Shown: positions 35,757 to 44,516 of the stretch, in pieces
Numbering within the stretch: position 1 is the stretch's first letter
Layout of the letters: the number at the start of each line of letters is the position of its first letter
Notes under the pieces: generated by a model
Seen by the model: the letters and a program-made list of their open reading frames with translations, nothing else
What the model was told of the DNA's origin: nothing
Database searches by the model: none
Assembly: GCF_003148495.1 (NCBI RefSeq)
Contig: NZ_QGGH01000015.1
Coordinates: 60,113 to 124,112 of the forward strand
Length of the DNA stretch: 64,000 nt
Origin: Mesorhizobium loti
GTDB taxonomy: Bacteria > Pseudomonadota > Alphaproteobacteria > Rhizobiales > Rhizobiaceae
Reading direction: 5' to 3'
Made by a program: the position numbers and the translations under genes

Positions 35757-36500
35757 CTAGGCTTCCGCGAGATAGTCGTGGACGACCTTCCCGAGCGCGA
35801 GCGTGAGATCTGTGACGAGGTGTACTGCCGAGACTACTTCCAGCACCGGCAGTTCGGCGACGGGGGCAAGCGCATGCGACCAGAGGTTCAGGGCTGCCGG
35901 GCCGGTCCAGGCGCCCCTCAGATGGACGTCCTCTAGATGATATTCCACGAGCTCACAGATGCGCGGCGTGCCGTCGACATGCGGGATAATTTTGAGGAGG
36001 AAGTTCGGTTCAGCGAGCGAGGCCCTCACGCTCGCGAGGTCGGCGGCTCGGTGCTTGTAGCCCATGGTACCCGTCGCGACGCGGACCGGGCCGTAGTCGA
36101 GCGTGCCAACAAGGGTATCCGTCTCCGTTCGGAGCGTTGGGCTAGCGAGCTTCTTGGGAAAGCCCCACAACTCGCGTCCGCCCGCTATCGGCGGATGGTC
36201 GTCGAGAAACATGCAGTGGGTATAGCTCCCTCTGCGGCCACAGAAGGAGACAGGGATGACCTGTCCGCCTTCCGTGTAGTCGCCGAAGCCCGTCGAGTCC
36301 GGCATGCGAATGAACTCGAACTTGACCATAGGCTCGCACACCTGAAGCGGCTCCGGCACAAGGTCGCGCAGTTTCTGCGGATCGGTGCGATATGTGATGA
36401 TCAGATACTCCCGGTTGCGGAAGCGATATGGGCCGGCCGGGTAGGCCGGGCTGGTCAGGGGCATGGCGAAAGCTTTCCCACGGACGGTATCTTGGTGCAT
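35757..36500 (-). CDS. Acetoacetate decarboxylase
   Basis: A 247-residue protein of normal length. The Schiff-base lysine is in ELWGFPKKLA, preceded by the conserved YTHCMFLDDHPPIAGGR, with RMPDSTGFGDYTEGGQVIPV upstream. It decarboxylates acetoacetate to acetone and CO2, or a related beta-keto acid. The ATG at 36500 follows AAAGGA. Forms a two-gene unit with the small protein behind it. No sigma-54 promoter was seen upstream. Confidence 0.92.
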   Translation of the reverse strand: MHQDTVRGKAFAMPLTSPAYPAGPYRFRNREYLIITYRTDPQKLRDLVPEPLQVCEPMVKFEFIRMPDSTGFGDYTEGGQVIPVSFCGRRGSYTHCMFLDDHPPIAGGRELWGFPKKLASPTLRTETDTLVGTLDYGPVRVATGTMGYKHRAADLASVRASLAEPNFLLKIIPHVDGTPRICELVEYHLEDVHLRGAWTGPAALNLWSHALAPVAELPVLEVVSAVHLVTDLTLALGKVVHDYLAEA

Positions 36501-37213
36501 GTTTGAAATTCCTTTGTGCTGGATCAGGTGGGCTTAGATCGGTCTGCATGATGGCGGCGAGGCCCTCCGAGGTGCTGTCGCAGCCATCGCGGACGCGGTT
36601 CCAGGGCTCCGGTTGTGATCGAGAGGCAAGATTCGAGGTAAAGTGATTTTGTTCCTTATTTGAAGGCGCTGCTTCCCGTCTGCCCTCGTGGTAGGAGGAG
36701 GTGGAGTGGTGGCCAGCTCCGATTTGTCCTCATGACGGGGTTTGCGGATCGACGCGCATGCGCCATGCCAAATGAGAAATCGTTCGGTGCCCGCAGGACA
36801 GACGGCCTCGGCGAGCCAGTCGAGAGAGAAGGTCTTCGCCTCACGCGGATCAGATACGAATTCCCGAGCACTGCGGTGATGTAGCAGGAAGGCCTGCGAC
36901 GCCACCAAACCTCTGTCGCGAAAATATGGAGGTGACGCGGTATCCGCCGTCTAGCCAAACAGCATACGCAGCATCCGGCAGCACGCACTCGACGGCCTAG
37001 CCCCATCGCCGGCTTCAGGAGAAAAGATCAGCTATGAGCCGGCAGGCAGTCGCTGCACGCGGCGGTCAGGTCGTGTAGATCTTCCGCGCACACAGCCGGC
37101 GCCGAAATGATGCTAGATGATGAGCCGACGCCAACATTACCGCAGGGGAGACAGCCAAGTCTGTCCTCAAGCGTCTGAAATGCATGTCCAAAAGCTGACA
37201 GCGACAAAAAACA
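36501..37213. other. Intergenic region, no gene recognised
   Basis: Both strands contain open frames of 70 to 125 codons but none shows a known family, and their frames overlap one another. The right end (from 37100) enters the first copy of a repeated NifA/sigma-54 promoter module. Confidence 0.5.
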
Positions 37214-37229
37214 TGTCTGGTCCAAAACA
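37214..37229 (+). promoter_or_regulatory. NifA upstream activator site
   Basis: TGTCTGGTCCAAAACA is an exact TGT-N10-ACA site, 64 bases upstream of a perfect sigma-54 promoter. Confidence 0.83.
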
Positions 37230-37293
37230 ACCGGCCGCCTTGGGCGTGAGGTTTCTCGAAGCCTACTCGTGCAGTTGCTGCGGCTAAGCGCGC

Positions 37294-37309
37294 TGGCACG
37301 GCCTTTGCT
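37294..37309 (+). promoter_or_regulatory. Perfect sigma-54 promoter
   Basis: TGGCACGGCCTTTGCT equals the consensus TGGCACG-N4-TTGCT. It points toward the radical SAM gene that starts about 300 bases downstream, giving a long leader. Confidence 0.88.
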
Positions 37310-37603
37310 GGAGATGCGGCAATATTGAGTCGGGGCTGACCGCATAAGAACGCGAGACGATTGATGCTGCGCCATCTCGGCGGCACGTTCGCTCAACGGT
37401 CACGGCTACACCTTGGCAACGGCTGACGCGCGACTTTGCGGTTGCGCCGCCCTGCCGCGCCGATGCGCCCAAAGTTCGTTGATAGTCCGCTCGGCCGATT
37501 GAGGAAACCGGCTGTTGACTGCTGCCAAGGCGGAGATGGCTGGGCTCATTCGGACTGTCTTGACCGTCGGTGTCATGAAGCCAAAGACACCATACTGGAC
37601 GTT

Positions 37604-38482
37604 ATGCATGACCAAGACGAGTGGGAGTCACAACGAATGATTTTACCGGAACTGCGCTCTGCTATCCCAGCCGGCAGAGTTTTGGAGATAACGACGACCA
37701 CAGGATGCATCGTGGGATGTTCATATTGTCCGCAGGACAAGTTCGCTGACCGGCAAAGAAAGGTATCTGATACGAAGCATCTTAGTCTTGGAGATTTCAA
37801 GCGCTGTCTGGCGCGCGTACCAGCCTCCGTCGACATTAGTTTTGCCGGGTATTCTGAGCTATGGCTCAATCCGGATTGCACCGAAATGGTCGAGCACGCT
37901 TCCGCCAAAGGCCACGGCATCAGGATTTTCACGACGCTTGTGGGAATGAAGGGGCAGGATCTACAACGCTTGCAGGCGCTGCGGTTGGGGGTATTCGTGG
38001 TTCATGTTTTTGATGATGGCGCCCACATGAATAGCCGCCTTGTCGGAGCCAAGTATCGCGATTTGGTTGGTCAACTCGTCGACGCCGACATCCCTTCGAT
38101 CCGATTCGTGGTTTTGGGTGAGCCCCATCCCGATATCGCCGACATTATCCCTGCCCAAGCCCTAGTTCGCGCGCGACCGGTGAGCAGCAGGGGTGGAAGC
38201 GTTGACCCTAAGATTGTAGAACCACGGCAGCCATTCGTCGGAGCGCTGATATGCGTGGACGAACGGCAGTATCGGAATGTACTCCTTCCAAACGGCGAGG
38301 TCACTCTCTGCTCCATGGATTTTGAGCGGCGTCACGTATTGGGCAACCTTCTATGCGACGAATATGGCGATCTCTTTGAAAGCCCAGTTTTTTGCGAAAT
38401 CGTCGATCGCATGAATGGAGCGGCTGGTTTTCTGCTTTGCAGGATGTGTGAGTTTGCCGATCCAAGCGATAGAACTGACTGA
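37604..38482 (+). CDS. Radical SAM protein, probable SPASM/Twitch-type
   Basis: A 292-residue protein with the radical SAM cluster motif CIVGCSYC (Cys-x3-Cys-x2-Cys) after EITTTTG, and further cysteines in ICVDERQY, VTLCSMDF and LCRMCEF that resemble an auxiliary-cluster domain. Enzymes of this build modify peptides or small molecules by radical chemistry. A start at 37637 (MILPELRS, with GGGAGT upstream) is an equally good alternative. It lies behind a perfect NifA/sigma-54 promoter, so symbiotic expression is likely. Substrate unknown. Confidence 0.85.
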   Translation: MHDQDEWESQRMILPELRSAIPAGRVLEITTTTGCIVGCSYCPQDKFADRQRKVSDTKHLSLGDFKRCLARVPASVDISFAGYSELWLNPDCTEMVEHASAKGHGIRIFTTLVGMKGQDLQRLQALRLGVFVVHVFDDGAHMNSRLVGAKYRDLVGQLVDADIPSIRFVVLGEPHPDIADIIPAQALVRARPVSSRGGSVDPKIVEPRQPFVGALICVDERQYRNVLLPNGEVTLCSMDFERRHVLGNLLCDEYGDLFESPVFCEIVDRMNGAAGFLLCRMCEFADPSDRTD

Positions 38483-38567
38483 CGCCGGCTGACCGCGGCG
38501 GGCCTGAAATGCCGACGTCCCTGAAACGGCAAGATGCACATGCCCGCGAAGTCATCGTGTTTTCACG

Positions 38568-39330
38568 TCACGCTAACACGATCCCGTAGGCGCGGCAGTC
38601 AGCCTCGACCATTTCCGAGACGAATTCATCGAAAGTGGTCTTCGGCTTCCAATCGAGTTTTGTCGGCTGCCTTGGAGGCATCGCCGATCAGCAGGTCAAC
38701 CTCGATTGGCCCGAAACAGCGTTTGTCGATCCGGATCAGCGCTTGATTACTCATGCGTTCACGGCCCACCTCGTCAACGCCTTCGCCCTCCCAGGCGATC
38801 TCCTTTTCGACTCGCCTGAAGGCAAGCCCCGACAAAGGTGCGGACCGTGTGTGTCTCGCCGGTTGCCAGCACGAAATCGTCCGGTTGATGCTGCAAGATG
38901 CGCCACATGCCCTCGACATAGGCGCGCGCCGAGCCCCCGTCGCGCTTTGCTTCCAGGTTTCCGAGATAGAGACAGTCCCGTTTGCCGGCCATGATCGAGC
39001 CACCGCACGCGTCACCTTGCGCGTGATGAAAGTTTCGCTGCGCGTCGGCCCTTCGTGATTGAACAGGATGCCATAGAGCCCGTATACCTCGCGGTAGTTC
39101 ATGGTGATCCAGTAGGCGTAGACCTTCGCCACCGCATAGATCGAGCGTGGATAAAACGGAGTGCTCTCCTGCTGCGGGATGCCCCGGACCGAACCAAAGA
39201 GTTCGGAAGCTGACGCCTGGTAGAACCGCGTTTCTTTCTCGAGACGAAGAATGCGGATCGCTCGGCAGCAGCAGCGTGCCGAGCGTATCGGCATTGGCGG
39301 TGTATTCCCGGTCCCGAGGGAGACTGCACG
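38568..39330 (-). pseudogene. GDP-mannose 4,6-dehydratase (noeL-like), truncated and frameshifted
   Basis: Pieces of a GDP-mannose dehydratase occur in order across three frames: EYTANADTLGTL, TRFYQASASELFG, TPFYPRSIYAVAKVYAYWITMNYREVYG, GILFNHE, KPDDFVLATGE-like QPDDFVLATGE, and the C-terminus KPKTTFDEFVSEMVEADCRAYGIVLA ending at 38568. The NAD-binding N-terminus is missing and several frameshifts are present. In rhizobia such a gene (noeL) serves fucosylation of Nod factor. This copy is dead. Confidence 0.85.
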
Positions 39331-39684
39331 TGGCTTTGCGCAGCCGGTGCAAGGTTTCGGCCTCAATGTCGGATACTCGACAGGATCGCAAACCTGCTTC
39401 CGTTGCTTTGCTCATGTTTTGCTCTGGCACGTTCGATGCAGGGGACCCTCCCGAACGCAGCAGCGGATGTCTTCTATGATCAAACCCACGGGAAAATGCT
39501 GTCGCCGCACTCATGACCGCGCCCTCGCTGGTCGCCAAGCAGGCCGAAGGTCGGCTCATCACGGTCGAGGCGGGCAACTGAGCCCAATTGCAATGAGGTA
39601 TAGGCTGCGAAAGCATGTCACTGACCACGCGGGGGTCATCGAGGCGGGATTCTCGATGCCAGCCACGCGCAACATATCGCCGGC

Positions 39685-41175
39685 ATGAGTGCCGATCTCA
39701 TCACGGAGCCGGCATCCGCGGGCGTCACACCCGATACTACGAACGCGCGGACAAACTGTTGCAAGTCCTGCGGTGTCGACGATGCGTGCGGGAAGGGCAA
39801 GCCCAGCGGCCATGGCCGACATTCGCCGCATATAGCGCCTTATTGGGAGGCGTCAGCAGGAGCAGGACAACTGGATCTCTCTTGCATTGGGATCGGTGCT
39901 GGCCCGTCCAATTTGAGCCTTGCGTGTCAGATACACGAGCAATTCGGGCACGGGGCATTGTTCTTGGATCGGCAAGTTGACTTTCGCTGGCATCCAGGCA
40001 GCGCATTCGACTCTTCAGAACTCCAGGTCAGCCACGTCAAGGATCTGGTAACGCTGGTGAATCCGCGATCCGCCTACACTTTCATAAACTACCTGCACGA
40101 GAACGGGCGTCTGTACCACTTCCTGAATGCACAGTTCGATGCTGTGCTCAGGGCTGAGTTCGAGCAATACCTGAACTGGGCGTTCCGCAGGAACCCACTT
40201 GTGCGCGGCGGCGAGACCGTCCGCGAAATACGCTATGATGGCGAGTTTCGGGTGCGGACGGACGACGCGGTGCTTAGTGCCAGAGACCTGGTGGTCGGCA
40301 TCGGCAAGCAAGCGTGGATTCCACCTCAATTTCAGGGCTGGATCGGACGCAACCTGTTCCATTCATCCGATTTGCTGCACATCCATCCTGAGGTGCGGCA
40401 AAAACATGTTTGCGTCGTTGGTGGAGGCCAGTCGGGAGCCGAGGTGCTGTTGCATTTGGTCGGTGGGCCAAGAGAACGGCGGCCTGCCTCGATCACCTGG
40501 GTCTCGCAGCGCGAAAACTACCTGCCCCTCGACAACAGCCCGTTCACAAACGAGTTGTTCATGCCCTGTTTTTCGGATCGTTTCGCGGCAATGAGCGAGC
40601 CGCAGCGCAAGCTGTTCCTGCGGCGTTTCGTGCTCGCCTCGGATGGTATTTCGGATCGCACTTTGCGCGCCGTCTACCAGGCGCTGTATCGCCACGAATT
40701 TCTTGAGCCAGACCTATGTGACATCGCACTGCGGCCGGGTTGCAACGTTTCGCGCTGCATCAACGCCGGCGCGGGTCACAACTTGACGCTGCAGCGCGGC
40801 TTGGGCGACGTCGAAGAAGTCACGGCCGACATCGTCATCCTGGCCACCGGTTACGAGAACGCCGTGCCAAGCTTTTTGGAACCGATGGCGGATCGGCTGC
40901 AACAGACCGACAATGAGTTGGTCATCAACGCGGATTTTTCGGTGTGCTGGGACGGACCGCGTGACAGACGCATCTTCGTACAGAACGCCAATCCCGGGCA
41001 GCGCGGGCTGGCCGATCCGAACCTAAGCCTGCTGGCCTGGCGAGCTCGCCGCATTCTTGACAGCCTTCTACAGCGCGCGCCGTGCGCGAACCCTGAGCAT
41101 CTTGGCTTTATCAGCCGTACCACCGTCGAGAGCTGGCCCGACCCGGTAGCCGAAGAAATGGGCAGCGGGATATGA
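39685..41175 (+). CDS. Lysine/ornithine N-hydroxylase (SidA/IucD family flavin monooxygenase)
   Basis: A 496-residue class B flavoprotein. FAD motif GIGAGPSNLSLA, the FDSSELQVSHVKDLVTL region, NADPH motif VVGGGQSGAEVL and the late DIVILATGYEN are all intact. It hydroxylates the side-chain amine of lysine or ornithine with NADPH and O2; family details (lysine type) suit production of N6-hydroxylysine. The first 60 residues form an unusual cysteine-rich extension (NCCKSCGVDDACGKG). Elsewhere this enzyme feeds siderophores, but the cupin-MetRS gene 2 kb downstream points to hydrazine formation. The following stub overlaps it by ATGA. Confidence 0.9.
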   Translation: MSADLITEPASAGVTPDTTNARTNCCKSCGVDDACGKGKPSGHGRHSPHIAPYWEASAGAGQLDLSCIGIGAGPSNLSLACQIHEQFGHGALFLDRQVDFRWHPGSAFDSSELQVSHVKDLVTLVNPRSAYTFINYLHENGRLYHFLNAQFDAVLRAEFEQYLNWAFRRNPLVRGGETVREIRYDGEFRVRTDDAVLSARDLVVGIGKQAWIPPQFQGWIGRNLFHSSDLLHIHPEVRQKHVCVVGGGQSGAEVLLHLVGGPRERRPASITWVSQRENYLPLDNSPFTNELFMPCFSDRFAAMSEPQRKLFLRRFVLASDGISDRTLRAVYQALYRHEFLEPDLCDIALRPGCNVSRCINAGAGHNLTLQRGLGDVEEVTADIVILATGYENAVPSFLEPMADRLQQTDNELVINADFSVCWDGPRDRRIFVQNANPGQRGLADPNLSLLAWRARRILDSLLQRAPCANPEHLGFISRTTVESWPDPVAEEMGSGI

Positions 41176-41340
41176 CTCAGCGACTACTGATCATCGGCGG
41201 TGGCATCCAAGGAATGATGTCCGCCTCCGCTGCGGCGCAGTCCGGAGCCCGCTCCGAACTCATCGTGACTGAACATGCCCTTGGACCTATGGGCGCATCG
41301 CTTAATTCTGCGGGCGAGAATTTGCCCCACGGTCGTCGAA
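41172..41340 (+). pseudogene. FAD-dependent amino-acid oxidase (DAO family), N-terminal stub
   Basis: Starts with an ATGA overlap with the hydroxylase gene. MTQRLLIIGGGIQGMMSASAAAQSG is a DAO-family FAD-binding start (GGGIQG), followed by a recognisable LGPMGASLNSAGENL, after which the sequence passes into unrelated repeat DNA. Only about 55 codons are left. In hydrazinoacetate pathways a DAO-type oxidase acts after the N-N bond enzyme, so the remnant fits the neighbours. Confidence 0.75.
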
Positions 41341-41939
41341 ACCGTACAAGGTCGCTCACTCGAAAGTGCCCAGTGGCCCTAGTGGCCATGGCTGCGTTGG
41401 CCGTTAGCGGAGGCCTCCCGCCCGTAGCGATGCGTGTGGTGGCTGGACCGGGTGAGGTAATTGATCGGGACCAGCTTAGGGAACCCGAGGACCCGGCTTG
41501 GCCTCGGATGGGCAGTCTAGCGCCGAACTTGTGCGGACAATACTCGTTTTTGGAGCATCGATGGACCCGATGCCAGCGACGTGCCTCCCTGATCGCCCGA
41601 CCGGAACGGGAACTTGTCGCAAAAATTTTCGCGGCGCACGACTTGCGTTGCGTCAGGCTGCACGAAAGGTCGTCTTATCGGGCAGTCGCACCATCAACAG
41701 CATGCTCGGCCGTGACTACTATGCAGACGTACCGGATCGATAGATCTTTACGGGCCTGGGCGATCTCTCCATTGAGGAGGGACAACAAAGCCTTGCAATC
41801 CACCCGGAGCGGAACGCACTTTGCGTCGCCGTCTGCATGCCGTGGAGTATCGTCTCCGTGGGCCCACACCCTGACGGCGCCCGACTGCCTCTAACCGGAA
41901 TGTTTGACCAACCACTCTTTCCAACAGGAGGCTTTTCGC
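41341..41939. other. Scrambled intergenic region
   Basis: About 600 bases with no recognisable gene. It includes the second copy of the 31-base dispersed repeat. A weak sigma-54-like element, CGGAACGCACTTTGC at 41810-41824 (two mismatches, GG and GC kept), lies 116 bases before the PhyH gene; no NifA site was found for it. Confidence 0.5.
41428..41458 (+). repeat. 31-base dispersed repeat, copy 2
   Basis: CGATGCGTGTGGTGGCTGGA followed by CCGGGTGAGGT; two differences from the copy at 34818. It lies close behind the truncated DAO gene and may mark the deletion point. Confidence 0.7.
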
Positions 41940-42719
41940 ATGTTGACCGATGCACAAAGAGAAAAGTGGAAGAAAGACGGATACGTCAGGCTCGAGAGGT
42001 TCTTCGATCCCGCGACTCTGGAAGGTATTTCCAGATCTGTTGAAGACATATCACGCTGGGATGTCAGCGACGATAAATGGCTCATGTGGTTCGAGAAAAC
42101 GACGGACAATCGGAAGATCATCTCCAAGGTCGAGAATTTTCTCGACTTCCATGACCCATTGCGTCGTCTCCTCCTAGAAGATCAGCGCATCAAGTCTGCG
42201 GTCGAGGATTTGCTTGGCGAAGATTCGCGCAGGCTCAAGGAATTGCTGATTTTCCACTATCCCGATACCGGCGGCTATCGCCCGCATCAGGACATTTATC
42301 ACATTCCACACAGGCTGCCCGACCGGATGGTTCATGCGGTCGTTGCCATAGCCATTGACGACTCCGACCCGGACAACGGCGGCCTTTTCTTCAGTCCCGG
42401 CAACCACAAGAAGGGGGTATTTCCCATGGATGCCGGCGGGGTGATCGATCCTGAAGTTGCCGAAAGGTTTTCCTGGGAGCCCATAGTATGGAAGGCTGGA
42501 GACGTCTTCATCTTCGACGATTACGCACCGCACTACTCACAACCGAACAAAAGCAATCGTTCTCGGCGGACACTCTACTTGGTGTTCCAGCGTGCTTCAA
42601 CCGGTGGACCGACCCGCGCTGAATATAACGTGCTTAAGCGCGCCCTTAATCCGCCAGAGGGCAAAGTGGCCGATCTCGACAACCTCAAGCCCCCAAACGG
42701 CATTTTCTATCGGGATTGA
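41940..42719 (+). CDS. PhyH-family Fe(II)/2-oxoglutarate dioxygenase
   Basis: A 259-residue protein of the phytanoyl-CoA dioxygenase family. The iron ligands are probably H and D of RPHQDIYH and the later histidine in APHYSQPN; the 2-oxoglutarate arginine is in SRRTLYLVF. Such enzymes hydroxylate amino acids and natural-product intermediates. A strong ribosome site (AGGAGG) precedes the ATG. It lies between the DAO stub and the cupin-MetRS gene and may tailor the same metabolite. Substrate unknown. Confidence 0.88.
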   Translation: MLTDAQREKWKKDGYVRLERFFDPATLEGISRSVEDISRWDVSDDKWLMWFEKTTDNRKIISKVENFLDFHDPLRRLLLEDQRIKSAVEDLLGEDSRRLKELLIFHYPDTGGYRPHQDIYHIPHRLPDRMVHAVVAIAIDDSDPDNGGLFFSPGNHKKGVFPMDAGGVIDPEVAERFSWEPIVWKAGDVFIFDDYAPHYSQPNKSNRSRRTLYLVFQRASTGGPTRAEYNVLKRALNPPEGKVADLDNLKPPNGIFYRD

Positions 42720-43046
42720 GCTCACGGAACCAGGCGAGGCGTGCACACGAAACTGATCGACCGCTAAAAAATGCGCGCAGAGCAGGACGTTCTGATTGCC
42801 GGCTACTGGACCCCGCCCGCAGTCCGTTACAACACTTCGGTATGTCGATTGTGCAGGTGTCGCCGGGGGTCTTCTGTAACGCCTAGAGCCCCACTGGCGC
42901 TCGTCGTCGCCCGCCTGGGCCCCAGAGCCGGATTATTCTGACGGAGCCGGCCAACGTGTCGGGCTACCGCCTCTCTTCGCAACTTGCAGCAGAGCCTGTT
43001 GCGTTGGCAGCCGAAGATACCACTGCTTCAACATCTGAGGTTCGTC
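42720..43046. other. Intergenic region before the cupin-MetRS gene
   Basis: About 330 bases without a credible gene, sigma-54 promoter or NifA site. A possible leader or remnant; nothing specific seen. Confidence 0.5.
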
Positions 43047-44516
43047 ATGCGCAAATCCACGTTTTCTCGAACGGAGCTGTCGCGGGCGTTCGGCATCGAC
43101 ATGGCTACGCTTGGGACGGGAAGCGCGGGCACCGGGTTTTCATTTGGCAAGGTGGCACCAGGCGTCACATCCGAGCCCCATCGGCACGACGAAATCGAGG
43201 CCTTCGTGGTCCTGTCTGGAGCGGGCAAGGTCAGGACCGACCTTGGGGAAAGCTCGGTCGCAACCGGCGATGTCGTTCTGTTCCATCCTTTTGAAGCGCA
43301 TGTGCTGCACAACGATGGGGTCGAAAACCTAAACTTCGTCGATGTCTACTGGCGCGACGGCAAGGCCGCCCTCGCAGCTGCTGCACAGGTCGCGATTCCC
43401 CGCGGGCCGATCTTCGTCTTCTCCACGCCGCCGACGCCTAATGGCGATCTGCATCTGGGGCATCTTTCTGGCCCTTATCTTGGCGCCGATGTCTACACGC
43501 GTTTCCTGCGCATGAAAGGGGTCGAAGCCTATCACCTGACTGGAAGCGACGATTGCCAGAGCTACGTGGCCACGCGAGCCGATGCCGAGCAATCGACGCC
43601 CGCAAAGGTGGCGCGCCACTACGCCCATGAGATTCGAGCCACGCTTGCGCTTCTCGACTGTGAGGTCCACAGCTTCCTCCCGACTTTGGGCGATAGCGCT
43701 TATGCAGAGTTTCAAGCCGCGTGTTTCGGTAGTCTTCTGAGCAGCACGGCGGTAGATCTGCGCCAGAGCCCTGCGCTCTTCGATGCTGTGACAGGCGACT
43801 ACCTTTACGAGCCGGATATAAGCGGCCTCTGCCCCGATTGCGGCAGCTCCGCTGGTGGCAACATCTGCGAGGAATGCGGCGCACCGAACCTATGCCATGA
43901 CCTAGATGCAGTCCGGTCGCGGCACTCGGCCGAGGCGCCGGTGGTCGGCTCCGTGCGCCGTCCCGAACTTGCGCTGGAACGGTGCTACGACAATATCGAC
44001 CGGCATTTAAGGGCGTCGGGCGCCCCCGTTCGGATCATGGACCTCTTCGCGCGTCTACGCCAACGTGGCGACTTTTCCGTGCCCATCACCCACCCCTCGG
44101 ACTGGGGCCTGCCAGCCGAGGGGCTCCCGGGGCAGGTGATCTGGGTCTGGCCAGAGATGGCGTTTGGTTTTCTTTACAACATCCAGGCGTTAGCTACATC
44201 GCTCGGTCGAGACTGGAATGCGGCCCTGCCCAGCAATGACTGGCAGATTGTCCATTTCTTCGGCTTCGATAATTCCTTCTATCACGCCCTGCTTTATCCG
44301 GCGCTTTATGCTGAGGTCTTCTCCCACTGGACCCCGCGCATCCGGTATCATGTGAACGAGTTCTACCTGCTCGACGGCCAGAAGTTCTCGACCAGCCGCG
44401 GTCATGCGGTCTGGGGCAAACGGCGCCTTGCGCCAGGAACGACCTTTGATCTCGGACCCGTGCTAGGCTTCTACACCAGAGCAGAGCTTCCTGTTCTCAA
44501 TGAGGAGGAGGCATAA
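43047..44516 (+). CDS. Cupin-MetRS didomain protein (hydrazine synthetase type)
   Basis: A 489-residue fusion. Residues 1-115 are a cupin with metal ligands H45, H47, E51 and H85 (EPHRHDEIE, EAHVLH). Residues 120-489 are a methionyl-tRNA-synthetase-like catalytic core with HLGH at 136-139, a zinc knuckle C262/C265/C274/C277 and a KMSKS equivalent KFSTS at 446-450; no anticodon-binding domain. Didomain proteins of this build (Spb40 of s56-p1, Tri28 of triacsin) join N6-hydroxylysine to glycine forming an N-N bond. The hydroxylase gene upstream supplies the expected partner. The protein ends soon after KFSTS and a decayed coding stretch follows, so the C-terminus may be lost. ATG at 43047 follows CTGAGG. 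Confidence 0.85.
   Translation: MRKSTFSRTELSRAFGIDMATLGTGSAGTGFSFGKVAPGVTSEPHRHDEIEAFVVLSGAGKVRTDLGESSVATGDVVLFHPFEAHVLHNDGVENLNFVDVYWRDGKAALAAAAQVAIPRGPIFVFSTPPTPNGDLHLGHLSGPYLGADVYTRFLRMKGVEAYHLTGSDDCQSYVATRADAEQSTPAKVARHYAHEIRATLALLDCEVHSFLPTLGDSAYAEFQAACFGSLLSSTAVDLRQSPALFDAVTGDYLYEPDISGLCPDCGSSAGGNICEECGAPNLCHDLDAVRSRHSAEAPVVGSVRRPELALERCYDNIDRHLRASGAPVRIMDLFARLRQRGDFSVPITHPSDWGLPAEGLPGQVIWVWPEMAFGFLYNIQALATSLGRDWNAALPSNDWQIVHFFGFDNSFYHALLYPALYAEVFSHWTPRIRYHVNEFYLLDGQKFSTSRGHAVWGKRRLAPGTTFDLGPVLGFYTRAELPVLNEEEA

Larger units (their letters stand above)
37100..37345 (+). repeat. NifA/sigma-54 promoter-module repeat, copy 1
   Basis: About 250 bases diverged from, but clearly alignable with, 44860-45130. 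Shared blocks include ATGATGCTAGATGA, GAGCCGACGCCAACATTACC, AAAACATGTC, CAAAACAACCGGCCG and GGCTGACCGCAT/GGCTGATCGCAT. Each copy carries a NifA site and a -24/-12 promoter at corresponding places. Confidence 0.8.

Noticed and set aside
36501..36660. Sigma-54 promoter for acetoacetate decarboxylase on the minus strand
   Set aside because: GCAAGATTCGAG has only one half of the reversed consensus; the GTGCCA part is absent.
37632..37650. ATGATTTTACC as the end of a nod-box upstream of the radical SAM protein
   Set aside because: Only the last bases resemble a nod-box; the ATCCA and GATG parts are missing and it lies within the coding region.
39685..41175. Calling the hydroxylase part of a siderophore operon
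   Set aside because: No synthetase, acyltransferase or siderophore transport gene is found in the window; the neighbours fit another pathway. Not fully excluded.
41940..44516. Treating the cupin-MetRS gene as a housekeeping methionyl-tRNA synthetase
   Set aside because: It lacks the anticodon-binding domain, is fused to a cupin, and sits beside an amine N-hydroxylase.
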